Shown here: in pieces, positions 27,119 through 36,065 of the stretch
How positions within the stretch are numbered: the stretch's first letter is position 1
How the letters are laid out: each line of letters opens with the position of its first letter
Assembly: GCF_901538355.1 (NCBI RefSeq)
Contig: NZ_LR593887.1
Location: 4,006,920-4,070,919 of the forward strand
Reading direction: 5' to 3'
DNA from: Tuwongella immobilis
GTDB lineage: Bacteria > Planctomycetota > Planctomycetia > Gemmatales > Gemmataceae
DNA: 64,000 nucleotides
Made by a program: the position numbers and the translations under genes
Notes under the pieces: model-generated
What the model saw: only the letters and a program-made list of their open reading frames with translations
What the model was told of the DNA's origin: nothing
Databases searched by the model: none

Positions 27119-27856
27119 CGCAATATCGCTCCATTGCAGGTAGTGATGTCAGTCGTTGCTGTGATTCCACCAAGCCCGCCAGGACGAAGTTCGTCGCATT
27201 CCGTAGAACCAGTTTTAGATGAGTCCTGACAGTTCAAACGCTTCGCATAGGCCTTAATAGCCTTTGGATAGGGGCTTGTACCACTATATTCAACTAGCAC
27301 CTCGAAATCGACTGATGCCATCGCTGCCGACCAGGCGCAGTTCGTAGACTTCCCCCTGACTGTGGCGGAATCGACTCACCACCAGACGACCGCAGCCTGG
27401 GGCGATTTCGGGACACGCCTCGATCGCCGTCACGATCGCATTGCCCTCGGCTCCCATCTCGGGTAGGTCCAGACGTATCGTTTGGCCCACCGGCGGCACC
27501 GAATGGGCGATCATCCAATCCGCACTGCGAAGTAGCTCGGCCTCCACCGAACCACCGCCATCGGGGTAGTCCCAGCGCAAGTGAACCACCCGCCAACTCG
27601 CCGGATCGATTCCCGTGTCCGCAGCTGCGTGCTCACCAGACGATTCCCCGGCCAGCCAAGTCAGAACCCGTTGGCCCAACCGGACTTGCTCGATGCGTTG
27701 CTGCGAGCGACCATCCGTATCGCACGAGCCCAGCCAGACCATCGTGCCAGCGGCGAAGCAGTTGCCCGCAGCAGTGCAGGCGCCCACCTTCTTGCCTTTG
27801 CCCCCTTTCTTCAACTCCACCTTGCAGCCCCACGTCGTCGCCGACCGCCGGGACAA
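27115..27856 (-). pseudogene. Broken HINT-toxin cassette with HINT N-terminus retained
   Basis: The HINT frame (27290-27856, open further up to about 28030) is the only one here that keeps the N-terminal catalytic block, N-C-F-A-A-G-T-M-V-W-L, with Cys1. It continues to R-L-V-G-S-D-G-I and is then cut: the second half of HINT, including the V-H-N end, is missing. The toxin tail (27115-27321; V-D-F-E-V-L-V-E-Y-S-G, then Cys-containing) continues in a different frame. A deletion fused mid-HINT to mid-toxin out of frame. The toxin family is unknown. Confidence 0.7.
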
Positions 27857-28098
27857 CCGGATGATTCTGGCCGTGCTGCTCGCAGGCTTCCCACCATGCT
27901 CCCAATCCGAATTACTGGCCGCACGAAAGTGTGGGCTGAAACAGCATTTACGGCTTTCGTCGAAGGGAATACAAGTGAGTGGCCATGCTGGTCGCGGCTG
28001 GCAATGCGAAAGAACAAATTATTGGCGTATCGATAGTTTGTTCGTGAAGTTTAAAATTACCCGTTGTTGCTGGCATTACGACAACGTCTCAAGTCATG

Positions 28099-28905
28099 TC
28101 ATCGAGGGATCGCAATGGTGTCATGATGTCGTGTGTTATCAACGGTGACGACTTCCCATTTCCCGCTTAATCGGCTCAAAATCCGGCGAGCCGTTATTTG
28201 CCTCAAGGTCAACTCCCTGAAGTAATTTGAGACTTTTGTTTTTGTTATAGCTCGGTCTCGATCACCATCGCCTTGTTCCAATTCAGTGATGGAGTTCAAT
28301 GTACTATCGATTTTTATCGTCCAAGTTGCAACCTTGACGAGTGGCAGAAGTTTCCATTTTGTCACCTGATATTGAAATACCGTGTTGCAGTCAATCGCTT
28401 TGATGCCAGAGTTCTTGTCCGCCCCCAGATAGTCTGGAAGTAGCGTAAGGAGTTCTTGGTATATGTCGTTACCTGCATAAACAACATGCACCACCGCCTC
28501 ATCCGTCGATCGATTAAGAATGCCATCGGTATGCCAGTATCGACTCCAGTCTGGTTGAAACTGCGACTCCCAATGCGCATGTCCCGCCAGTGTCGCAATC
28601 GCATGAGTTCGCTGCAAAAATTGCGGATTTGCAAAGTCACAGTGTTCAAGACTTAGCGATGCGTCTTGATTAAACTTAGGCTCCTCAAGCCATGTGTTGG
28701 AGTAGACCTTGATCAGGCCGCGACTAACACAGCTTTCCAGAACCTTGATCCTTGTTTCCACTGGTGCAAGCGTGATGGGCTGCTCAGGAAATGACCAAAA
28801 TCCAAAATGTTCCTTCGCCACGTCATGAATGATAGCACGAAGGCCGCATTCCATGATTATGGTTCGATTTAGCATCCATAACTCAATCCAGTCAACATCT
28901 TGCAT
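28099..28905 (-). CDS. Immunity candidate for the Cys-rich toxin (29 kb)
   Basis: A 268-aa soluble protein whose start has GGGGAGC 5 nt upstream. A winged-helix-like N-terminal part is followed by R-I-K-V-L-E-S-C-V-S-R-G-L-I-K-V, then W-E-S-Q-F-Q-P-D-W-S-R-Y. A similar arrangement (E-V-x-I-I-H-V-V-G-S-L-L-E-R-G-L-I-Q, then N-P-N-W-S-V) occurs in the protein at 39305. That gene also follows a Cys-rich tip, so the two are probably distant homologues. Confidence 0.55.
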   Translation of the reverse strand: MQDVDWIELWMLNRTIIMECGLRAIIHDVAKEHFGFWSFPEQPITLAPVETRIKVLESCVSRGLIKVYSNTWLEEPKFNQDASLSLEHCDFANPQFLQRTHAIATLAGHAHWESQFQPDWSRYWHTDGILNRSTDEAVVHVVYAGNDIYQELLTLLPDYLGADKNSGIKAIDCNTVFQYQVTKWKLLPLVKVATWTIKIDSTLNSITELEQGDGDRDRAITKTKVSNYFRELTLRQITARRILSRLSGKWEVVTVDNTRHHDTIAIPR

Positions 28906-29031
28906 GGTACGCTCCCCAAATGTGGGAGTGAGAATAAAAAGTCAATGGCATGTGGAACAACCGCATCTACTGGTATTCACGGGGCAAAGCTCACCCACAA
29001 TCGCAACTTAATGCCAAAATGCGCGGAACAT

Positions 29032-29925
29032 CTACTTTCGCTGGCAGACGCACCTCTGAACGATCCATACATGAGTCATGTTCTTCCCATCGACTTTCAC
29101 GACTCGCTCCTGACAGCACTGGCCGCATACGACTGACGCAGTCTTTCCCGACCTCCACGAGCTTCTCTTGCCATACGGATAGCAATTCCAGTGGTCTGCC
29201 GGATACCGGAAATAGTCGCGTTCCGCATCCTGTCTATCTTTTGCTTGGCAGCTTGGGCAGTCATCTTCGTCGTTGCACTCTTTACAAGCTCCCGTAGGGT
29301 CGTTGCTCCGGGTTGGGTTGTAAGGACACTGCGGCACTCCCGTGAGCGTCATTACCTCATTGCAGTCCTTGAAATCGCATGTAACGTCTCTGTCCGACGC
29401 ATTATGCACCAGCAGCCCGCTTGTGCCGACGCGGTAGCAGTGGTCGCCGTCCACTTCGATATTGTACACCGGCTCCTGCCCACGCGGCAGCACACTCGCC
29501 ACCTCCACCACGACCCCAGCGCCCTCGCCGATACCGCGATCGGCTGTCTGCGTGATGCCGCTGAGCCGTTCGCCGGGCTCCAGCTCGGCTGCGCTTACCC
29601 AGGCTCCGCGGGTCGCTGACCAGAGCGGATGATGCGCCGTCACGCCGATGATGCCATCGCTGCCGACCAGGCGCAGATCGTAGACTTCCCCATGGCTGTG
29701 GCGGAATCGACTCATCACCAGCCGACCGCAGCCTGGGGCAATCTCGGGGCAAGCCTCGATCGCCGTCACGATCGCTTCGCCTTCGGCTCCCATCTCGGGT
29801 AGGTCCAGACGCATCGTTTGGCCCACCGGCGGCACCGCATGTGCGTTGAACCAATCCACACTGCGAAGCAGCTCGGCCTCCACCGAACCGCCGCCATCGG
29901 GGTAGTCCCAGCGCAAGTGAACCAC
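29032..29925 (-). CDS. Silent HINT-toxin cassette: Cys-rich tip
   Basis: A 297-aa ORF (GTG start; homology runs up to about 30015). HINT covers residues 1-175, starting at the W-D-Y-P-D-G-G-G-S-V-E-A-E region and ending T-S-G-L-L-V-H-N. The tip of about 122 residues has some 14 cysteines, including C-K-E-C-N, C-P-S-C-Q and C-G-Q-C-C pairs, which suggests zinc or disulphide stabilisation. The C-terminus W-I-V-Q-R-C-V-C is strand-like. No known toxin family is recognised. The region upstream of 29940 is shared with the cassette at 38-39 kb. Confidence 0.6.
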   Translation of the reverse strand: MVHLRWDYPDGGGSVEAELLRSVDWFNAHAVPPVGQTMRLDLPEMGAEGEAIVTAIEACPEIAPGCGRLVMSRFRHSHGEVYDLRLVGSDGIIGVTAHHPLWSATRGAWVSAAELEPGERLSGITQTADRGIGEGAGVVVEVASVLPRGQEPVYNIEVDGDHCYRVGTSGLLVHNASDRDVTCDFKDCNEVMTLTGVPQCPYNPTRSNDPTGACKECNDEDDCPSCQAKDRQDAERDYFRYPADHWNCYPYGKRSSWRSGKTASVVCGQCCQERVVKVDGKNMTHVWIVQRCVCQRK

Positions 29926-30135
29926 CCGCCATCTCGCCGGATCGAACCCTCGCCACGCGCCCAGCCACCGCCAGATAATGCCCTGAATCAGTTTCGCTCA
30001 ACGACGGCATGGCAAGGCTGGCACTGACCTTAGGCATTGATTCTGTTTGGCAAAACTGACTAGCGATCATACAATCGTCTAGTATTGACCAATCGCTCGA
30101 AACCTACCTCGTTGTGACTGTAATCGCCACGGTGC

Positions 30136-30732
30136 TCAGCTCTTCCCCATTACCCAATCAATGACCCAGCAGCCGCGCACATGCGTCTCTGCATTTCGGC
30201 AGTGGGTCAAAATCTCGGCATCAGTACATCCAGTTGTTTCAAGTGCATCTGCGAGGGCAGCCAATCGAGGAGCATACAAAGTTCCTGTCGGGAAGGTGCG
30301 TTCTTGATATGCAATCTGAGCAATCTGAGCAATCTCAGGCGTAATGAGAATGGGGTAAATCGCCACAGGACGAAATGGGTTCCCGACAATGTCTCGCAAA
30401 AGCTGACATTGGGCAGCACGTTCAATTTCGTAGGATTTGCCCCCATCGACCGTCGTGTTGCTCGGATTGAACGCCATACTCCATGCAAACTGATCAGTTA
30501 CGTCGCTAGCATCCCTGAAGAGATCGTGCGCTTCCCCCTCAATGATTATGCCATTTTCAGCAGATTGTTCTGTCGCATAGAGGGCAGTTGCTGCTTGTTC
30601 ATCAAGCAGTGAAAGTACCCGACGCCAACATGCACACACGAAAAGTCGCAATTTTCGGAGGCCAATCCGATTGCGGACAAAAGCCAGCATGGGTTCTGGA
30701 TCAGTCTCAGCAAACCACTGCTGTTCATCCAT
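30136..30732 (-). CDS. CAC-RR family immunity protein candidate (nuclease cassette)
   Basis: A 198-aa protein from ATG 30732. The N-terminal pattern D-E-Q-Q-W-F, D-P-E-P-M-L, R-K-L-R-L-F-V-C-A-C-W-R-R matches the protein at 36066 and a small-protein family I associate with planctomycete genomes. The C-terminal half has L-R-D-I-V-G-N-P-F-R-P, also typical. It follows a DNA/RNA nuclease tip after 80 nt, so an immunity role is inferred from position. Confidence 0.6.
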   Translation of the reverse strand: MDEQQWFAETDPEPMLAFVRNRIGLRKLRLFVCACWRRVLSLLDEQAATALYATEQSAENGIIIEGEAHDLFRDASDVTDQFAWSMAFNPSNTTVDGGKSYEIERAAQCQLLRDIVGNPFRPVAIYPILITPEIAQIAQIAYQERTFPTGTLYAPRLAALADALETTGCTDAEILTHCRNAETHVRGCWVIDWVMGKS

Positions 30733-30812
30733 AATACACCATTCCAATAATAATAAATACAAAGTTAAATGCAAACATAAAACTCAAATTCAATCCAGAA
30801 CCATAGCTACTC

Positions 30813-31733
30813 TTACGTATTTGTAATTGGCGACTGTGACGTAGTCTGCCAAGGATCTGTAGGCGTCTTTTGATACAAGAAATCCCAAACCATTACTTTG
30901 GGACGAGCGGGATTCATGGGATCGCCGTAGGTAAACATGATGCGTGCGCAGACTATGTTGTTGTTGGCTACCAGATTCTTACACACGTTTTCACCTCGAA
31001 TTTTCCATCCACTATTATTGACGCTCCCATTGAGTGGAAAAATATTGTTTCCTAATACGCCAATATAGTCAGTGCCACCGAATGAGTTGGCAATTACATG
31101 GCCGGCATGATCTCCCGGTTTTCCGAATCGTTTCGTGAAACTACGAGAGGATTGACTTGTTCCTGTTCCAGGAAATCCTGTCACATTAAACGAATGGCCT
31201 TCCGCGCGGAACTTGACAAGCGAAATGACCCCGACATTCTCAGAACCAGGATCTACGGGAAACAGTGGGCTCGGGTGTAACGGCACCGTTACGGTGATAT
31301 TCATCAGAGAAAAATTCTGTTGTCCGGTAGTCGGTAGGCCCCACGCTGGGTCGTCTTTGCATTGATCGCACGGTACTGAGCTGTTATGCACCAGCAGACC
31401 TTGCTCCCCGACCCGGTAGCAGTGGTCGCCCTCGACTTCGATATTGTACACCGGCTCCTGCCCGCGTGGCAGCAGGCTCGCCACCGCCACCACGACCCCA
31501 GCGCCCTCGCCGATGCCGCGGAGATGCTCGCCGGGCTCCAGCTCGGCTGCGCTTACCCAGGCTCCGCGGGTCGCCGACCAGAGCGGATGATGCGCTGTCA
31601 CGCCGATGATGCCATCGCTGCCGACCAGGCAACGACCTGGATTGTTCCGGTGAGGCTGAGGCGAGAAGGGCGTGCTGGTCGCGGCGGAAGAAATCTTCCG
31701 CAACGATTCCTTCCAAGCACATGAGCGAATCAA
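30813..31733 (-). CDS. Silent HINT-toxin cassette: AGHVIANS DNA/RNA nuclease tip
   Basis: A 306-aa ORF starting at TTG. The first 34 residues are unrelated sequence; HINT begins abruptly at C-L-V-G-S-D-G-I-I-G and ends L-L-V-H-N near residue 117. The tip carries G-D-H-A-G-H-V-I-A-N-S-F-G-G, then N-N-I-F-P and a downstream W..E helix. This is the active-site layout of the EndoNS_2/EssD-type non-specific nucleases. It is homologous to the tip split by IS5 at 32.6-34.1 kb, but with a different immunity gene. Confidence 0.72.
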   Translation of the reverse strand: MIRSCAWKESLRKISSAATSTPFSPQPHRNNPGRCLVGSDGIIGVTAHHPLWSATRGAWVSAAELEPGEHLRGIGEGAGVVVAVASLLPRGQEPVYNIEVEGDHCYRVGEQGLLVHNSSVPCDQCKDDPAWGLPTTGQQNFSLMNITVTVPLHPSPLFPVDPGSENVGVISLVKFRAEGHSFNVTGFPGTGTSQSSRSFTKRFGKPGDHAGHVIANSFGGTDYIGVLGNNIFPLNGSVNNSGWKIRGENVCKNLVANNNIVCARIMFTYGDPMNPARPKVMVWDFLYQKTPTDPWQTTSQSPITNT

Positions 31734-31811
31734 ACGGAATTACTGGATTGCAAAGCAGTTGGCATAATACTCATCGTGGGTAACGTGCGTGGTTCGTTTA
31801 CTCCATTTCGA

Positions 31812-32555
31812 TCATGGCTCGTCAAAGAGGTGAAGCGTGCCGACACGCTTGGCGCGGGCAAGGGCCGTTAATCCATTTCGATCAGGACGCTTCGGATCTG
31901 CCCCATGCTGGAGCAAGAGTCGCACGATAGATTTTTTGGTGTTCGAAGAGCCAACTGCAACGAGTAGGGGTGGCTCGCCAGACAGTCCAAAAGAGTTCAC
32001 GTCAATATCCGGGGAATCCAAGAGCAACTCGACAAGGTCGGGACAGTTTGCGTAAATGGCATCAGGCAAGAGATCGTTCTTGTGAAGAGTATTGGGAATG
32101 GCGTCTGGATGCGCGGCAAGTATCGCTTTCGCTTGGTCAAATCTGCCGAGCGCAACGGCACTATGCAGATCGAGTGAGGCTCCTGCAAGGAGCAATCGAT
32201 CTGCAATATCGGGTTCGCCCGATCTTGCCGCAAGAAGCAAAGGCGAAATACCCGTTTCATTGAGAAGAGTTGGATTGGCCGAAGCATGGAGCAGCGAATC
32301 GACTATGTCAATTTGGCGGGTGCGAACTGCGTAATGCAAAGGGCTTTCACCGCTGTTGCCTTGCGAATCAACATCTGCACCTAGTCGTAACAGCAATCTA
32401 ATCGCTTCTCGATTCTGAGCGCGAATTGCGCAGTGCAGAGGTTGTTCATCCCCAATTCGTGCCGAAACAAGATCTGGATGGTTGCGTAAAGTCTCAGCGA
32501 CGACATCCGCGTCCTGTGCGTCGATTGCGTCGATCAAATCCGCGATGGTTTTCAT
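31812..32555 (-). CDS. Ankyrin-repeat protein, probable immunity to the split nuclease
   Basis: A 247-aa protein from ATG 32555 made of about six ankyrin repeats (for example Q-P-L-H-C-A-I-R-A-Q-N, S-P-L-H-Y-A-V-R-T-R-Q, S-P-L-L-L-A-A-R-S-G, then G-L-T-A-L-A-R-A-K). It has no signal peptide or enzyme domain. It lies 47 nt after the nuclease tip. Ankyrin proteins are known immunity scaffolds in polymorphic toxin loci. Confidence 0.75.
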   Translation of the reverse strand: MKTIADLIDAIDAQDADVVAETLRNHPDLVSARIGDEQPLHCAIRAQNREAIRLLLRLGADVDSQGNSGESPLHYAVRTRQIDIVDSLLHASANPTLLNETGISPLLLAARSGEPDIADRLLLAGASLDLHSAVALGRFDQAKAILAAHPDAIPNTLHKNDLLPDAIYANCPDLVELLLDSPDIDVNSFGLSGEPPLLVAVGSSNTKKSIVRLLLQHGADPKRPDRNGLTALARAKRVGTLHLFDEP

Positions 32556-32601
32556 CCTGCAACACCTCACATGGTTTACTCATGGAGCAGTACGTCTTCG
32601 A

Positions 32602-33060
32602 TCAGTATGGCAGCTTTCTACAGAAGTTCTTTCTACCTGTCACTGAGACTGGGGAGTAGGCATCCGCCGCAAAATCGTTTGTGTATTCGAGCTTGCTTTC
32701 TACGCCGTCAATGTAGACCGCGTAATGAATGCTAGTCGGGCGAGCGGGAAACACAGTATCGCTGTCACTGTAGTCGAGCCTGATCACAACACACACGTCT
32801 TTCGTGCCTATTGCATCTTTAACCATCTTTTCAAATGTAGCTTGGCGTCCGGTGTTTGCATTGGCAAACACTGGGAACAGATTCATGTCCTTGACCTTTC
32901 CTGAGCCTCCCCAACTGTTGGCGATAACATGACCGGCTTGGTCGGTGCGTACTCCAACAACGCACTGGGTCCACCGAGTTTCAGCAGTGCCTGTAAGAGA
33001 TCCCCCTGAAGTGGATCTTAACCTCGCAAATACGCTGGTCACTGCTTCGACCGGGATCAT
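32602..33060 (-). pseudogene. 3' half of a nuclease toxin tip cut off by IS5
   Basis: The 152-aa frame contains D-Q-A-G-H-V-I-A-N-S-W-G-G and N-L-F-P-V-F-A-N-A-N-T-G, the catalytic core of an EndoNS_2-like nuclease. Its reading frame is open up to the IS5 end, where it should continue into the HINT part at 33985. Without that part it has no natural start. Confidence 0.7.
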
Positions 33061-33076
33061 TTGCCCCGATGTACGA

Positions 33077-33976
33077 GGCCCTGTTGACGAGCCATCACTC
33101 TTTTTGGTATCATATTAGGCCAATACTGATCATCAAAAGGGGTGATTCGAGGCGGACGATCCTAACCGACGATCACTGGACGATCCTCGAACCGCTCGTT
33201 GCCAAGGCCAAACGTTTTGTTGGCGGAGTGCCTCCCCGACTCCCTGATCGGATGTTCTTCGAGGCGATTCTCTACTGGGCACGGACCGGAATCCCCTGGC
33301 GCGATCTGCCCAGCGAATTTGGCCGATGGGATGCCGTCTATAACCGCTTCGGTCGATGGGTCCGATCCGGCAGTTTACAGAAGCTGTTTGAGCTCCTGAG
33401 CGCCAATCCGGACCTGGGCGAACTGCGGCGCATTCTCATCGACTCGACCGTCATTCGCGCCCATCAGCATGCGGCTGGAGCACGTCGCAAGAAAAAAAAA
33501 TCGGTGCCGCACGAAGTGCTCGCCGTGAAGGTCTTGGCCGCAGCCGGGGTGGCCTCTCGACCAAAGTGATTCTCACGGCAGCCGATGAGGATACGGCGAT
33601 CGTGATCGAGGTCCGTCCAGGCCAGGATCACGATGCCCCACGCCTGAAACCGTTGCTGGAGGCCACACTGAATCGGGTGCCTGAGGTCGACGAAATCGTT
33701 GGCGATAAGGGCTTCGACGGTGATTCCCAACGAGAAGCGTGCGTGAACCGTGATATCAACCCGAATATCCCGAGCTGGAGCAATCGCGTGGAAGCGGCTC
33801 CATTCGACGCAGAAGGCTACCGGGATCGGAACAAAGTGGAGCGGCTGTTTGCCAAAGCCAAGCAGTTCCGTCGCTTCGCAACCCGCTACGAAAAACACAA
33901 GTCGATGTTCCTCGGCGTCGTGTATCTGGTCTTTGGCTTTCTCCGATTACGACGACTATCGATCGTCAACAGGCCC
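33077..33976 (+). mobile_element. IS5-family insertion sequence inside a toxin gene
   Basis: About 900 bp with terminal repeats GGCCCTGTTGACGA and GGGCCTGTTGACGA (one mismatch). The transposase lies in two frames: the first ends at 33569 (L-T-D-D-H-W-T-I-L-E-P-L and W-R-D-L-P), and the second is open to 33979 (G-D-K-G-F-D, E-R-L-F-A-K-A-K-Q-F-R-R). A run of nine A's near 33492 is the likely programmed frameshift site. No clear target duplication is visible. Confidence 0.8.
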
Positions 33977-33984
33977 TAGATTCT

Positions 33985-34574
33985 TTACCCGAGCGTTCAT
34001 CGAGCACCACCTTCGTTTTTCTGGTGTAATTGCGTTCGTCTTTCAAGGTGCCGTCAGCGTTCACGCCGATTTTTAATGTGTCGCACGGCGAGCAACTCAC
34101 CGACGCATTATGCACCAGCACTCCGCACTCCCCGACGCGGTAGCAGTGGTCGCCGTCGACTTCGATATTGTACACCGGCTCTTGCCCACGCGGCAGCAGG
34201 CTCGCCACCTCCACCACGACCCCAGCGCCCTCACCGATGCCGCGATCGGCTGTCTGCGGGATGCCGCTGAGCCGTTCGCCGGGCTCCAACTCGGCTGCGC
34301 TTACCCAGGCTCCGCGAGTCGCCGACCAGATCGGATGATGCACCGTCACGCCGAAGATGCCATCGCTGCCGACCAGGCGCAGGTCGTAGACTTCCCCCTG
34401 GCTGTGGCGGAAGCGACTCACCACCAGACGACCGCGACCCGTGGCGATTTCGGGGCACGGCTCGATCGCCGTCACGATCGCATTGCCCTTAGCACAGCGG
34501 GCAAAATGAGCGAACGGACAAAGGCCCACCTTGGGGTATCGGCTTAGGTGCGGACTTGCGGCCACCGCGATCAA
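33985..34574 (-). pseudogene. 5' half of the IS5-split HINT-nuclease cassette
   Basis: HINT runs from A-K-G-N-A-I-V-T-A-I-E to C-G-V-L-V-H-N, then about 44 residues of toxin (K-T-K-V-V-L-D-E-R-S-G-K-E) up to the IS5 border. The leader before HINT (F-A-H-F-A-R-C) is the translated hairpin junction motif, as in the cassettes at 24.5 and 26.3 kb. Confidence 0.65.
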
Positions 34575-34630
34575 TCGAGCGAACGAACAAAGGGGCTAGC
34601 AGATCGGCTTTGCTCGTTCGCTTGTCGAGG
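34501..34630. repeat. Two hairpin junction elements
   Basis: Copy 1 (34501-34523) overlaps the HINT border: GCAAAATGAGCGAACGGACA then AAGG. Copy 2 (34571-34630) has both arms: CGAGCGAACGAACAAAGG and CTTTGCTCGTTCGCTTG. The rest of 34575-34780 shows no gene except a short minus-strand ORF end (stop about 34704) cut by the IS3 element. Confidence 0.65.
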
Positions 34631-34845
34631 TGAGAACAGGTTGGAGAAACTGGGGCGTCGAGTTCCATCGACGCCCGTGGCGAAACGAGGATGAACTAGC
34701 ATCATTTGCCTTCGGTGCATGAGCTCACATCCCGAATTGCTTTCATGTTAGTGGTTTTCGATGCGGACATAGAATTGGAATGCTCCCCGAAAAGTGGTCC
34801 ATGTGATATGAGAGTCTTTGCCCCTGATGGGGAGGAGACGAACCG

Positions 34846-35121
34846 ATGCAGAAGCGACATACGCCGGAGCAGATCATCCAGAAGCTCAGGCTGGCCGAGA
34901 AGCTCCAGAGCGAGGGGCAGACGATCGCTCAGGTGTGCCAACGCCTGGGGGTGAGCGAGCAGACCTTCCACCGCTGGCGCAACCAGTACGGCGGTATGAA
35001 GGCCGACGAGGCCAGGAGGCTCAAGGAACTCGAGGCTGAGAACGTCCGCCTGAAACGCTTGGTGGCGGACCTGGCTTTGGACAAGCAAATGCTCCAGGAG
35101 GTGGTCCGAAAAAAATCCTGA
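34846..35121 (+). CDS. IS3-family OrfA
   Basis: 91 aa: helix-turn-helix R-L-G-V-S-E-Q-T-F-H-R-W-R-N-Q-Y-G-G, then a leucine-zipper helix ending in V-V-R-K-K-S. The CCGAAAAAAATCC run at the end is the expected -1 frameshift signal into OrfB. Confidence 0.88.
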   Translation: MQKRHTPEQIIQKLRLAEKLQSEGQTIAQVCQRLGVSEQTFHRWRNQYGGMKADEARRLKELEAENVRLKRLVADLALDKQMLQEVVRKKS

Positions 35122-35144
35122 CCGCCGCCGCCGGGCGTGCCATC

Positions 35145-35993
35145 GTGGCGGAACTGGCCGCGACCTTCGACGTGTCGCAGCGGCGTGTCTGTGAGGTGGT
35201 CGGGCTGCACCGCTCAACCATGCGCCAGAGACCAGCCCCGAGGGAGGATGAGGCTAGGCTGGTGGAGGCGATGTTGGAGTTGGTCGGGCGGCATCCACGA
35301 TACGGCTACCGCCGGATTTGGGTGCTTTTGGTGCGGGCCGGCTGGCGGGTCAACCGCAAGCGTGTGTCCCGACTCTGGAAGGCTCAGGGCCTTCGTGTCC
35401 CCAGGAAAATAAGGAAAAAGACGCGGCTGGGACAGTTGGCCAACGGGTGCTCGCGGTACCGTGCGGAGGGTAAGGATCACGTCTGGTGCTGGGATTTTAT
35501 CCACGACCGGACGACCTCGGGTTCGACGCTGAAGGTGCTGAGCGTGTTGGACGAGTACACTCGGGAGTGCCTGGCTCTTGAGGTAGGCCGGTCGATGGGC
35601 AGCCGGGAGGTGATCGGAGTGCTGGCCGAGTTGGTCGAGGTTCGGGGAGCCCCAGGGCACATCCGCAGCGACAACGGGCCAGAGTTCATCGCCGGTGCAA
35701 TCCGGGATTGGCTGGCCGGAGCGGGTGTCGGGACATTGTACGTGGAGCCAGGTTCGCCCTGGGAAAACGGCTACGCGGAGTCGTTCCACAGCCGAGTGAG
35801 GGACGAGTTTCTGGGTGTGGAGGAGTTCGCAAGCGTGACGGAAGCGAAGGTGCTTGCAGGTCAGTGGCGTCGAGAGTACAACCACGAGCGCCCGCACAGC
35901 TCGCTGGGTTACAAGACGCCTGCGGAGTACGGGGAATTGTGTCCTCGCCACGACTCCGCTGCGCGATGCCGTGTCGAGGACACAATTGGATGA
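35145..35993 (+). CDS. IS3-family OrfB (DDE transposase)
   Basis: 282 aa with an N-terminal HTH_21-like region (R-Y-G-Y-R-R-I-W-V-L-L) and an rve integrase core: W-C-W-D-F-I-H-D for the first Asp, I-R-S-D-N-G-P-E-F for the second, and E-N-G-Y-A-E-S-F-H for the Glu. It appears complete, so the element may still be active. Confidence 0.88.
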   Translation: MAELAATFDVSQRRVCEVVGLHRSTMRQRPAPREDEARLVEAMLELVGRHPRYGYRRIWVLLVRAGWRVNRKRVSRLWKAQGLRVPRKIRKKTRLGQLANGCSRYRAEGKDHVWCWDFIHDRTTSGSTLKVLSVLDEYTRECLALEVGRSMGSREVIGVLAELVEVRGAPGHIRSDNGPEFIAGAIRDWLAGAGVGTLYVEPGSPWENGYAESFHSRVRDEFLGVEEFASVTEAKVLAGQWRREYNHERPHSSLGYKTPAEYGELCPRHDSAARCRVEDTIG

Positions 35994-36065
35994 GTGGATC
36001 CGACTCTCACAGCGACTGGACCACTTTTTGGGGGCATGTCAGAATTCTTGTGCAAGGTGTCGAAT

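Larger units (their letters stand above)
34781..36036 (+). mobile_element. IS3-family insertion sequence
   Basis: The element is 1,256 bp. Its ends are related (TGCTCCCCGAAAAGTGGTCC at left; reverse complement of right TGCCCCCAAAAAGTGGTCCA). It contains orfA and orfB in the usual overlapping order. The flanks do not show a clear duplication, so one end may have suffered recombination. Confidence 0.8.

Noticed and set aside
27290-27856. An intein in a host protein
   Set aside because: The HINT domains have no C-extein continuation and end in L-V-H-N or W-A-H-N followed by variable tips with immunity genes, the polymorphic-toxin pattern.
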